A stretch of 7,273 nucleotides of DNA from Sulfurovum sp. (GCA_026985755.1 JALSPX010000257.1:1-7273); one strand, 5' to 3'. Positions 1-6,245 are shown, numbered from the stretch's first letter. Notes: a model not told the origin generated them from the sequence alone. Program-made: numbers and translations.

Positions 1-16
1 GTGTTGTTGGACGCGT

Positions 17-45
17 ATTATAGCACCCTCTTCCTTCTTTGTCAA
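17..45 (-). promoter_or_regulatory. Full-consensus sigma-70 promoter reading out of the left edge
   Basis: On the minus strand there is a perfect -35 box TTGACA (40-45) and a perfect -10 box TATAAT (17-22), separated by exactly 17 nt. A TGC just before the -10 box makes it an extended -10. Transcription would start near position 10 and leave the window. The discriminator after the -10 box is GC-rich (ACGCGTCC), as in stringently controlled rRNA and tRNA promoters, and the upstream side is A/T-rich like an UP element. A second -10-like TATAAT (96-101, minus) lies farther upstream with no good -35 box, so tandem promoters are possible. The driven gene is outside the window; a stable RNA is an inference. 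Confidence 0.85.
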
Positions 46-264
46 GTGTTTTTACTAAAAATGTGTAAATTCTTTGCAATTCTTTTTTTACTTACATTAT
101 ATAGGAAAATTATCTAAAACTTGGCTTACTTTTTTACAATTTACACCTACTCCCCACCAGTACAGTACTTCAACCTTAGTCGATAATTTAAAACTATATT
201 TTTGCTTATTATATTGACATACTTAAATTTTGGATTATTGGTATATAAAGTTTAGATTTTGGAT

Positions 265-363
265 ATATTTGATCATGCAATGTGAGTGTTATGAAAGAGT
301 ATCTGAAATTGTATATAACCGAACGAAATGAAGCCGTTCGATCAAATATGTACGAAGTTATAT
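265..363. repeat. Cluster of competing inverted repeats (possible structured RNA or regulatory DNA)
   Basis: Three perfect inverted repeats sit within 100 nt: ATATTTGATC (265-274) with GATCAAATAT (340-349), 10 bp; CGAACG (320-325) with CGTTCG (335-340), 6 bp and GC-rich; and ATATAAC (313-319) with GTTATAT (357-363), 7 bp. The second nests directly inside the third, and the first shares base 340 with the second, so the folds are partly mutually exclusive. None is followed by a convincing T tract on either strand. The structure may form in the aclA 3' untranslated region or in a separate small RNA; it could also be chance in A/T-rich DNA. Confidence 0.4.
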
Positions 364-368
364 TTTTA

Positions 369-393
369 CAGAAAAGTATTTAGTACTTTTCTG
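369..393 (-). terminator. Perfect hairpin after aclA, candidate weak terminator
   Basis: A 10-bp perfect inverted repeat, CAGAAAAGTA (369-378) and TACTTTTCTG (384-393), encloses a 5-nt loop and lies 9 nt beyond the aclA stop codon. Its position fits transcript termination or 3'-end protection of aclBA. On the minus strand the stem is followed by TAAAAATA rather than a run of T, and the stem is mostly A/T, so it is not a classic intrinsic terminator. It may act as an mRNA-stabilising stem or with Rho. Confidence 0.45.
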
Positions 394-402
394 CACTGAC
401 TT

Positions 403-2205
403 TTAAATCTTCTCTGCTTCTTGAACATCGTAAAGGATATCATCCATTGGGTGTCTATACATAGGCATAGCAAGACGTTTTTCATCCAGTACGTGACCGA
501 TGAACCCAATAGAACGTCCTACGATAAAGAATGCGTTCAGTGTACCAGAAGCGATAAACTCGTTAATCTCCTCTTCTGAGTATCCAAGTGCTCTCCACAT
601 ATCTACCATAAGTATACCAATAGTACCATCCACATTAAGAATGAGGTTTTCTTTCTTAGATGTCGTTAAAGCCTCAACTGTTTTTGCATAGTCAAGCAAT
701 GGTGTAGCTGGAAAGTGCTCCGCTGCAAAATTCATAAGACCTGTCACTCTTAAGTCTGGGTTCTTTAATGATTTGATTCTGTGACCAATACCTGGAATTG
801 GTATACCTTGTTTCTTCATGTACGATAAGAACTCTTTTGGAGATAAGTTATTATCATCTGCATATTTAAAGTGCTCTGCTGCACCATCAATGGCACCACC
901 AAATCTTGGTCCAATGGTAAGAAGACCCGTTACAAGTGACTCAACCACTGATTTACCTGCACGTGCTGTTACTTTTGCATTGTGCGCACCAGATACTGCT
1001 GGTCCATGGTCTGCAACTGTTTTAATGACAGTTTCAATAAACTCTGTAGCCCATTTTGGATACTGTTTTTTGAACCATAATAATGAAATAACATCACCAA
1101 TACCTTTTCCTGTATCTGGAGTAGCCACTGAAGAGATAGGGAATCCAGCGTAGGTACACTCTTCTCCTCTATCATCAGAAATCGTACAGATGAACTCTTT
1201 AGATCTTCTTACTTTTGGTACGATATTAATCTCTGGCTCTGGGATTGGCGCAAGATTAAGGGACTCATATACCTCTTTAATTTTTGCAGGAAGGTCATTG
1301 AATGTTGCTGGTACGTGAATACCTGCTTCAGCCATAGCCTTGTTTTTATACTCAGCTGTTTCCATTTCACCATTTGCAGAAGCTCCTGCATGACCAAATT
1401 GAACACCTGAATCATAATACTTCGCAATCGTACCAATACACCAAGCGATGATTGGTTTAGTAATTTTACCTGATTTCACAGCTTCGATGACTTTGTACTC
1501 TTCTGTGCCACCTACTTCACCAAGAAGAATCATATATTTAACATCTGGGTTTTTTTCCATTCTAAGAAGGTTGTCGATAAATACTGAACCAACAAATCTA
1601 TCTCCACCAATCGCAACACCTTCTGCAATACCGTCAGCGTTGATAGCAATAATGTTTGAAAGTTCATTAAACAATCCACCTGAACGTGTCACAAGTCCAC
1701 AGCTTCCTGCTCTATGAAGTTTAGAGTTGATAATGTTTTCAATCGTACCACCAATGTTGGCTACTTTAAATGCACCTGGAGTAATAGCCCCAACTGTTGC
1801 CGGTCCGATAACTGTAACACCAGCAGCTCTTGCTTTTTCATTCATCGTTCTTGCAAGTCTTTCTGGGATACCTTCCGCAGTAATCATCATCGATTTAAAT
1901 CCACCAATTTCTAAAGCTTCAACTGTTACATCATAGGCTGTTCTGAAAGATGCGAAGTTTAAAAGTACGTCAGCTTGTGGCTGTGCAGCTTTTGCTTCTG
2001 CTGTGTTTTTATACAGCGGAATCATCACTTCATCTGGCCCGTAGAAGAACTTCTCAAATTTGTTTGAGCTTGTAGGTGCCACAATACCAGCTACTGATGG
2101 TGTTTCTCTTTTAATTGTATAGTCATAGTCCAACATTCTTTGGATTGCTGTTTTGTTGTTGTTCCAAAAAATCGCTTGTGTATCTTTAGTATATAGTCTT
2201 TCCAT
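403..2205 (-). CDS. aclA: ATP citrate lyase alpha (large) subunit, AclA
   Basis: Catalytic large subunit of ATP citrate lyase, cytoplasmic: citrate + CoA + ATP gives acetyl-CoA + oxaloacetate + ADP + Pi. This is the key cleavage step of the reductive TCA cycle. The 600-aa protein has the usual length for the bacterial large subunit. Residues about 1-310 are succinyl-CoA-synthetase-alpha-like, with the active-site histidine that becomes phosphorylated at His272 in GHAGASANGE (271-280). Residues about 335-600 are the citrate-synthase-like citryl-CoA lyase domain: DHGPAVSGAHNAK (399-411), PGIGHR (471-476), NVDGTIG with Asp526 (524-530), and GRSIGFIGH (563-571). It matches the C-terminal half of animal ACLY. 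The start follows an AAGGAG site overlapping the aclB stop, 5 nt from ATG. It lies 9 nt downstream of aclB, so the two are surely cotranscribed and probably translationally coupled. Confidence 0.97.
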   Translation of the reverse strand: MERLYTKDTQAIFWNNNKTAIQRMLDYDYTIKRETPSVAGIVAPTSSNKFEKFFYGPDEVMIPLYKNTAEAKAAQPQADVLLNFASFRTAYDVTVEALEIGGFKSMMITAEGIPERLARTMNEKARAAGVTVIGPATVGAITPGAFKVANIGGTIENIINSKLHRAGSCGLVTRSGGLFNELSNIIAINADGIAEGVAIGGDRFVGSVFIDNLLRMEKNPDVKYMILLGEVGGTEEYKVIEAVKSGKITKPIIAWCIGTIAKYYDSGVQFGHAGASANGEMETAEYKNKAMAEAGIHVPATFNDLPAKIKEVYESLNLAPIPEPEINIVPKVRRSKEFICTISDDRGEECTYAGFPISSVATPDTGKGIGDVISLLWFKKQYPKWATEFIETVIKTVADHGPAVSGAHNAKVTARAGKSVVESLVTGLLTIGPRFGGAIDGAAEHFKYADDNNLSPKEFLSYMKKQGIPIPGIGHRIKSLKNPDLRVTGLMNFAAEHFPATPLLDYAKTVEALTTSKKENLILNVDGTIGILMVDMWRALGYSEEEINEFIASGTLNAFFIVGRSIGFIGHVLDEKRLAMPMYRHPMDDILYDVQEAEKI

Positions 2206-2214
2206 CTCTTCTCC

Positions 2215-3552
2215 TTACTTCTCTAATGCCATACGCACGATGTCTGTTACGTGTGTTTCTGGTCCATAAACTTCGATGTAAAGACCCATTCTATCAGCTG
2301 CTTCTTTAATATCTTTAAGACCTTTTTCATAGTTTGGTCCACCACGTCTTACGTAGATTTTTACACCCACTTCTTTGAGTTTTTCTTGATAATTTTCAAG
2401 GGCTTGGATAATACCTGTAAATGTTTTAGCAACATCCGTAAAGTTAGCAATCGCACCACCAATAATGAGTACTTTTCCTCTACCTTCAGGATCTTTTTCT
2501 CTTGTCATAAGATCAAAAAGTGTTTCGGCATAGAATTTCGTCTCACCTGTAGTTGGTCCACCTGAGTACTCACCGTAGTTTGCAAGGTCATCAATACCTG
2601 CCATATCTGCAATCGTGTCAGCATAAACAACTGAAGCACCACCACCAGCAACCATTGTCCAGATTCTAGCTTCTGGCTTAAGGAGTGTAAGTTTAAGTGA
2701 AGCACCTGTTTTGGCATCTGCTTCTTCTACTGCCAATACTTCTGGAGATTTCTCTTCCATACCGAATGAAGTGGGGTATTCAACATCACCCCATTCAGAT
2801 ACCATCATAAATCCAGCAGTATCATCTAGTTTTGCTACCATATCAAGAAGCTCAACTTTGTTACCTTGAAGTACAAATGGGTTGATCTCCAGGTATGCGA
2901 AGTTAAGTTCACGATATGCTTTAAAGAAACCAATAGCAAACTCTGCGTAAGCCTCTTTGTCTTTCTCTGCAACATCTGCAGGAACATTTGCTCTAATTTT
3001 AGAAGCAATTTGTTCCTCAGTGTCAGTGATAGCAAAAGCAACTTCTGTTACCTTTTCATCCCAACCCTCTTCTACTTCCATTCCACCTTCAGCAGACATG
3101 TAAAGCATATCGTTATCCCCTACACATGTAGCAGAGATATAGTACTCTTCCTCTTGTGTGTGTGGCATAAATGGCTCAACTAAGAAGTGTGTCAACATAT
3201 CTACAGATGGCTCACCTGTTGGTGTATCTCCGTCAAATGAAAAGAATACTTCTTGTTTCTCTCCACCTTTTTCGTCAATCCATGCAGCAGCTTTTTCCAG
3301 CGTAACATCACCTGGTTTTTGGTCTTTAAAAAGAACCAATCCATTTTTACCTCTTTTCCCAAAAAGCATATCTGGTTTTGCAACCAATGTCTTTTCATTG
3401 AGCCACGTATGTGTTTTGGCTGCTTCTTTAAGTTCTGATCCATTTTGTACCAGTACTGTTTCATATGAATAAGTAAAATCTGGGAAATACTTATCCCAAT
3501 GTTTTGCTAGAATTGACTTTGCGTCATACTCTCTAATCGCCTTTTGAGCCAT
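2215..3552 (-). CDS. aclB: ATP citrate lyase beta (small) subunit, AclB
   Basis: ATP-grasp, citrate-binding subunit that works with AclA to activate citrate to citryl-CoA in the reductive TCA cycle. The 445-aa protein aligns by eye with the N-terminal half of animal ACLY. The N-terminal ATP-grasp region includes LVAKPD (56-61) and KRGKNGLV (66-73); the metal and nucleotide site lies near EINPF (222-226) and LLD (235-237). The citrate-binding part carries RIWTMVAGGGASVVY (296-310), NYGEYSGGPT (325-334), IIGGAIANFTD (363-373) and VRRGGPNYEKG (401-411), all near-invariant in the family. The start is well supported: AAAGGAG sits 6 nt before ATG. It is the first gene of aclBA, and the 112-nt upstream gap probably holds its promoter. 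The order aclB-aclA matches the domain order of the fused eukaryotic enzyme. Confidence 0.97.
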   Translation of the reverse strand: MAQKAIREYDAKSILAKHWDKYFPDFTYSYETVLVQNGSELKEAAKTHTWLNEKTLVAKPDMLFGKRGKNGLVLFKDQKPGDVTLEKAAAWIDEKGGEKQEVFFSFDGDTPTGEPSVDMLTHFLVEPFMPHTQEEEYYISATCVGDNDMLYMSAEGGMEVEEGWDEKVTEVAFAITDTEEQIASKIRANVPADVAEKDKEAYAEFAIGFFKAYRELNFAYLEINPFVLQGNKVELLDMVAKLDDTAGFMMVSEWGDVEYPTSFGMEEKSPEVLAVEEADAKTGASLKLTLLKPEARIWTMVAGGGASVVYADTIADMAGIDDLANYGEYSGGPTTGETKFYAETLFDLMTREKDPEGRGKVLIIGGAIANFTDVAKTFTGIIQALENYQEKLKEVGVKIYVRRGGPNYEKGLKDIKEAADRMGLYIEVYGPETHVTDIVRMALEK

Positions 3553-3664
3553 CGAGTTCTCCTTTAGTTTAGTTCTTAACAGTTTAACACTAAGTGGTTT
3601 GAACTTTTGTTTAGGTGATAGTAATCATAAGGAGAAAGTAAATACTGTGTATTTTAGAAACAAA
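3553..3664 (-). promoter_or_regulatory. aclBA leader and probable promoter region
   Basis: This is the only sizeable gap upstream of aclB, so the aclBA promoter is likely here, although readthrough from trpG and the membrane-protein gene cannot be excluded because no terminator is visible. The best -10 candidate is TATGAT (minus, 3624-3629), without a recognisable -35 box; weak -35 boxes are common in Campylobacterota. Downstream of it, TGTTAA occurs twice at 8-nt spacing (3576-3581 and 3584-3589), a possible regulator half-site pair. A strong Shine-Dalgarno AAAGGAG precedes the aclB ATG. Confidence 0.4.
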
Positions 3665-4750
3665 TTATTTTGCGCAAGGCAATATATTATAATATCGTAA
3701 TTGTAGACGCTCCCTTTCCGAAGATGTATCAAAGCACTCTAAGCCTTTGGATTTAAGTGTTTTTGCTAATTCATATGGCTTATAGATACGTTTTGCAAAA
3801 TGCTTGTTAGGATTATCTACCATATAATAAAGTGCTTTATGAAATACCATCACTATTGCCGTAACTATCAAAAATCCAATGACGATATAAAACCCTTGCC
3901 TATAGAGCTTTTGAAATTCTGGCAAACGTACACGTACTGAGTGATTGAGCGTATCAAGCATGAGGACTACAGATATCATCACATACGGTGCAAAATCTGT
4001 AAGATATACCCGCTGTCGCAATGAAAGCAGTAAAGAAAATGCCAAAGCCGTAAAAGAAATATACCATAAAAGTGTTTTCTTTTCACGTAACAAAATACGA
4101 TACATTGCATAAAAAAAATAGAGAAAGAGTAATGGAGAAAATACTGTTGCATAAAGTCCAAAAATTTCAACAAAATGTCCAGAGGGTCTCCCCCCTATAG
4201 TAATGCCTTTTGCCAAATAGATAAATGCTATCAAAAATGCCAAAGAACCTATGACTAATTTTTTATCTTTATGTACACTACCATACAGCAGCAATGCCAC
4301 AAAAAATATAATAGATGCTTCATGAATAAAAAAGAGTGCAAGCATAAGTAAGGGTAAAAAATAGCGTTGCTCATTTTCATAAAGTAATACAAAAAGTAAC
4401 ACAATAGTCAGTACAATAATAGCAACATTGGCCAATGTGACTGCTGTCAAAATACCTGGTAAAATCATAAAAATAGCTGTAGCAAGATAGGCATCTGATT
4501 GCCGTATAAAATATTTTCTACTCAGCTTATAAAAGAGTATCAAAGCAAGAAAACCAAAGAAAATAAAGAAAATACGCAAGCCCAAAAATCCACCAACAAT
4601 CCCCTCACCCCAATGTGTGAGTATAGAGGCAATACCCTTAGTACTATAATAAATCTTGGCCTCATGCGGACTAATGGGTGTGGTGCTGGCTAGATAAAAA
4701 ACAGCCAAAGCATAAAAGAATATGGCATAAAAAAAATGCTGTTTTTTCAT
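3665..4750 (-). CDS. Polytopic inner-membrane protein, short GT-C glycosyltransferase-like
   Basis: I do not recognise a named gene. The 361-aa protein has about ten hydrophobic helices (roughly 5-22, 54-74, 87-103, 107-124, 129-153, 164-180, 197-218, 226-243, 252-266, 286-303) and a hydrophilic C-terminal tail of about 58 residues. After helix 1 comes SPHEAKIYYS (27-36), resembling the first-loop acidic motif (DEAYYW-like) of ArnT/PMT-type lipid-sugar-dependent glycosyltransferases, but with His29 where the first acidic residue usually is. It is also much shorter than typical members (around 500 aa). If the resemblance is real it would handle polyprenyl-linked sugars at the periplasmic face; otherwise it is simply an unknown membrane protein. 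It starts 6 nt after the trpG stop, and the preceding bases (CTAGTTTTAG) offer no Shine-Dalgarno site, suggesting coupling to trpG translation. Confidence 0.85.
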   Translation of the reverse strand: MKKQHFFYAIFFYALAVFYLASTTPISPHEAKIYYSTKGIASILTHWGEGIVGGFLGLRIFFIFFGFLALILFYKLSRKYFIRQSDAYLATAIFMILPGILTAVTLANVAIIVLTIVLLFVLLYENEQRYFLPLLMLALFFIHEASIIFFVALLLYGSVHKDKKLVIGSLAFLIAFIYLAKGITIGGRPSGHFVEIFGLYATVFSPLLFLYFFYAMYRILLREKKTLLWYISFTALAFSLLLSLRQRVYLTDFAPYVMISVVLMLDTLNHSVRVRLPEFQKLYRQGFYIVIGFLIVTAIVMVFHKALYYMVDNPNKHFAKRIYKPYELAKTLKSKGLECFDTSSERERLQLRYYNILPCAK

Positions 4751-4756
4751 CTAAAA

Positions 4757-5326
4757 CTAGAGCTTTAAAAAGTTATCTAACATCTCATGCCCATGTTCGG
4801 ACATGATAGACTCTGGGTGAAACTGTACCCCATAGATAGGTTTGTCTTTTATCTGTAACGACATAATCTCATTATCATCCATACTGTGTGATGTGGCGAT
4901 GATATTTTGTGGTAGATTTTCTTTATTGACCGTGAGCGAATGATAGCGAGTAGCTCTAAACTCTTGTGGCAAATCTTTAAAGATAGGCGTCTTAGCGTCT
5001 ATCGCTACTTGAGAGGTCTTGCCGTGCATCATATTTTTGGCACGTATCACTTCGCCACCAAAAGCCTGTGCAATACTCTGATGCCCAAGACAGATACCAA
5101 AAATAGGTGTAGTGTCTGCAAACGCTTTGATAACCTCTAGAGTGACCCCTGCATCATCTGGTGTGGCTGGACCAGGAGAGAGGATGATTTTTTCAGGATT
5201 GAGTGCTTTTATCTCATCTATTGTCATCTCGTCATTACGAATGACTTTCAAATCTGCACCGAGTTCTCTACAATACTGCACTACGTTGTAGGTAAAGCTA
5301 TCGTAGTTGTCTATCATTAATACCAT
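4757..5326 (-). CDS. trpG: Anthranilate / aminodeoxychorismate synthase glutamine amidotransferase subunit (component II)
   Basis: Class I glutamine amidotransferase that releases ammonia from glutamine for a chorismate-using partner: TrpE (tryptophan pathway) or PabB (folate pathway). The 189-aa length is normal for a stand-alone TrpG/PabA. The start IDNYDSFTYN (5-14) is typical. LSPGPATPDDAG (49-60) holds the oxyanion region, FGICLGHQSIAQAFGG (76-91) holds nucleophile Cys79, and YGVQFHPESI (165-174) holds His170 and Glu172, completing the catalytic triad. HGKTS (101-105) and RYHSL (127-131) are also family signatures. An AGGA site lies about 8 nt before the chosen ATG; Met4 is too far from it. 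No trpE or pabB is in the window, so tryptophan versus folate use is undecided; one protein may serve both. A promoter lies just upstream. Confidence 0.95.
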   Translation of the reverse strand: MVLMIDNYDSFTYNVVQYCRELGADLKVIRNDEMTIDEIKALNPEKIILSPGPATPDDAGVTLEVIKAFADTTPIFGICLGHQSIAQAFGGEVIRAKNMMHGKTSQVAIDAKTPIFKDLPQEFRATRYHSLTVNKENLPQNIIATSHSMDDNEIMSLQIKDKPIYGVQFHPESIMSEHGHEMLDNFLKL

Positions 5327-5355
5327 TTATCTGTTCCTATCTAAATCTTAAATAT

Positions 5356-5383
5356 ATTATAGCTCAATTCGTATTATGGTCAC
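5356..5383 (-). promoter_or_regulatory. Sigma-70 promoter of trpG
   Basis: On the minus strand there is a perfect -10 box TATAAT (5356-5361) and, 16 nt upstream, GTGACC (5378-5383), four of six matches to TTGACA. The start site would lie near 5349, leaving a leader of about 20-25 nt before the trpG ATG, too short for an attenuator. It would drive trpG and the membrane-protein gene. Confidence 0.6.
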
Positions 5384-5393
5384 TCTTTGTTAT

Positions 5394-5408
5394 ATGCTGA
5401 AATAGCAT
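5394..5408 (-). repeat. Small hairpin between hepT-like gene and trpG
   Basis: ATGCT (5394-5398) and AGCAT (5404-5408) form a perfect 5-bp stem around a 5-nt loop, about 11 nt upstream of the trpG -35 box. There is no T tract after it on the minus strand. It could be a weak terminator for the upstream module, an operator, or chance. Confidence 0.2.
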
Positions 5409-5463
5409 CTTTGGCAAAAATTCAATAAAGTAATGTCAAAATTTTATCAAAAAATAACACAAC

Positions 5464-5907
5464 CTATAATACACTTTTTTTCAACGCTACGTACACCTCT
5501 TTTAAGCTAATAAAACCTTCCATAGCTAGTGCAATATTTTCAACCCTTTCCTCTATCTCAAAAGGATATTCATGGGCTAATATATTGCGTATTTCTCGTA
5601 GTTTTTCCCATTGTAGCACGTTATCTATAATTTTCATCTTTTCAAGTAGGTGCAGGACATCAAGCATTGGTTGTTCAAATGTATCTATCTCTTTAAGTTC
5701 ATAGAGAACTTGTTTGAAAAGTTTTGCACCTATTTTGTCTTGTAATTTTCCAAAATTAAACAAAAAACTATTGACAATACGTGTGTTTTCATAAGTATCA
5801 AAAAAATGCACGTCAATCTGAGAATGACTTAGTGCGTCATAATCTATGTTGCAACCTACAAGCATCTTGTCAATATGTTCAAACATAGAGGACAATACTT
5901 CGCTCAT
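5464..5907 (-). CDS. hepT: HepT-like HEPN-domain RNase toxin
   Basis: Putative toxin of an MNT/HEPN (type VII) toxin-antitoxin pair. The 147-aa protein is largely helical, with a HEPN signature near the C-terminus: REIRNILAHEYP (104-115) contains R107-x4-H112-x-Y114, the RX4HXY motif of HepT. In that family Arg and His form the metal-independent RNase site in a dimer, and the Tyr is the residue adenylylated by the MntA antitoxin. The first 75 residues are not obviously conserved to my eye. The ATG overlaps the stop codon of the upstream nucleotidyltransferase (ATGA, 5904-5907) and has only a weak GGGA upstream, so translation is probably coupled. Toxicity and the tRNA target known for HepT are inferred from the family. 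The start MSEVL is fixed by the overlap. Confidence 0.85.
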   Translation of the reverse strand: MSEVLSSMFEHIDKMLVGCNIDYDALSHSQIDVHFFDTYENTRIVNSFLFNFGKLQDKIGAKLFKQVLYELKEIDTFEQPMLDVLHLLEKMKIIDNVLQWEKLREIRNILAHEYPFEIEERVENIALAMEGFISLKEVYVALKKSVL

Positions 5908-6191
5908 AGCTTAATCCCAGTAGTGAGTGCAATCTCATCTATAACTCTTTTTGTACCTCTATCAAAAACCACATCTATTTTTTGTTCACCGATGTCATGC
6001 TTGAGTCTAGAAAGAAAGTCTATTTTTTTATGTATAAGATTTTGCAAGTTTTTCGTGCGAATATAAAGGTCTATATCTCCCCCTCTTCTGCTTTCATCTA
6101 CGCGACTGCCAAAAAGGTATATCTCACCTTCACCAAAGACTTCATGGAAATATTTTATAATGGCTTTATATTGTTTGGAAGTTAATCGCAT
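5904..6191 (-). CDS. mntA: MntA-like minimal nucleotidyltransferase antitoxin
   Basis: A 95-aa minimal nucleotidyltransferase of the polymerase-beta superfamily. IYLFGSRVDESRRGGDIDLYI spans 24-44: Gly28-Ser29, nine residues, then Asp39-x-Asp41, the metal-binding pair. A third acidic residue, Asp73 in KIDVVFD (71-77), completes the expected catalytic set. In characterised type VII systems MntA transfers AMP groups to the HepT tyrosine and silences the RNase. The GS-to-DxD spacing here is 9 rather than the 10 quoted for the Shewanella protein, and the protein is shorter, but all catalytic residues are present. It is transcribed first, ahead of the hepT-like gene, with a 4-nt overlap. A short AAGG site lies 6 nt before the ATG. 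Confidence 0.9.
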   Translation of the reverse strand: MRLTSKQYKAIIKYFHEVFGEGEIYLFGSRVDESRRGGDIDLYIRTKNLQNLIHKKIDFLSRLKHDIGEQKIDVVFDRGTKRVIDEIALTTGIKL

Positions 6192-6211
6192 TGAAAACCT
6201 TTTTTTGATTA

Positions 6212-6239
6212 ATTATAGCATATTTGTCAAGGCAAATAT
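6212..6239 (-). promoter_or_regulatory. mntA-hepT promoter with overlapping palindromic operator candidate
   Basis: On the minus strand a perfect TATAAT (6212-6217) is preceded by TGC, an extended -10. Immediately upstream lies a perfect 7-bp inverted repeat, ATATTTG (6220-6226) and CAAATAT (6233-6239), separated by 6 nt, covering the region between the -10 and -35 positions. The nearest -35-like hexamer is TTGATA (6237-6242) at a long 19-nt spacing. The repeat is well placed to be an operator for autoregulation; alternatively it is a weak hairpin ending the phosphoribosyltransferase transcript (it begins 7 nt past that stop codon), but no T tract follows it. Confidence 0.55.
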
Positions 6240-6245
6240 CAATCT

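Larger units (their letters stand above)
46..402. other. Gene-free region downstream of aclA
   Basis: I see no convincing coding sequence on either strand. The stretch is very A/T-rich apart from 144-178. It holds a perfect hairpin just after the aclA stop (369-393) and a group of competing inverted repeats (265-363). It also holds an imperfect 13-nt direct repeat, TTA(A/G)ATTTTGGAT, at 223-235 and 252-264, and a small palindrome AGTACAGTACT (159-169). Isolated -10-like hexamers occur on both strands (minus 96-101 and 208-213; plus 244-249), but in such A/T-rich DNA they mean little without -35 boxes. It probably combines the aclA 3' untranslated region with the upstream control region of whatever the left-edge promoter drives. 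Confidence 0.6.

Noticed and set aside
214..219. Plus-strand TTGACA as a promoter -35 box
   Set aside because: No -10-like hexamer at 16-18 nt; the nearest TATATA/TATAAA is 22-24 nt away, and there is no plus-strand gene downstream.
351..361. TACGAAGTTAT, identical to 11 nt of a loxP arm
   Set aside because: The opposing arm is absent at the required 8-bp spacing, so it is not a recombination site; chance similarity.
969..1436. Minus-strand frames of 68 and 75 codons inside aclA
   Set aside because: Out-of-frame with an intact, fully recognisable AclA; no sign of a frameshift in the main gene.
500..3472. Several plus-strand open frames of 60-111 codons opposite aclA and aclB
   Set aside because: They are shadows of the strongly conserved minus-strand genes, have no family-like sequence, and lack convincing ribosome-binding sites.
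5434..5439. Minus-strand TTGACA between the hepT-like gene and trpG
   Set aside because: At 17 nt spacing the sequence is TGCCAA, not a -10 box; the promoter at 5356-5383 is much better.
6225..6230. Minus-strand TTGACA upstream of mntA as its -35 box
   Set aside because: Only 7 nt separate it from the TATAAT at 6212-6217, far too close for sigma-70.
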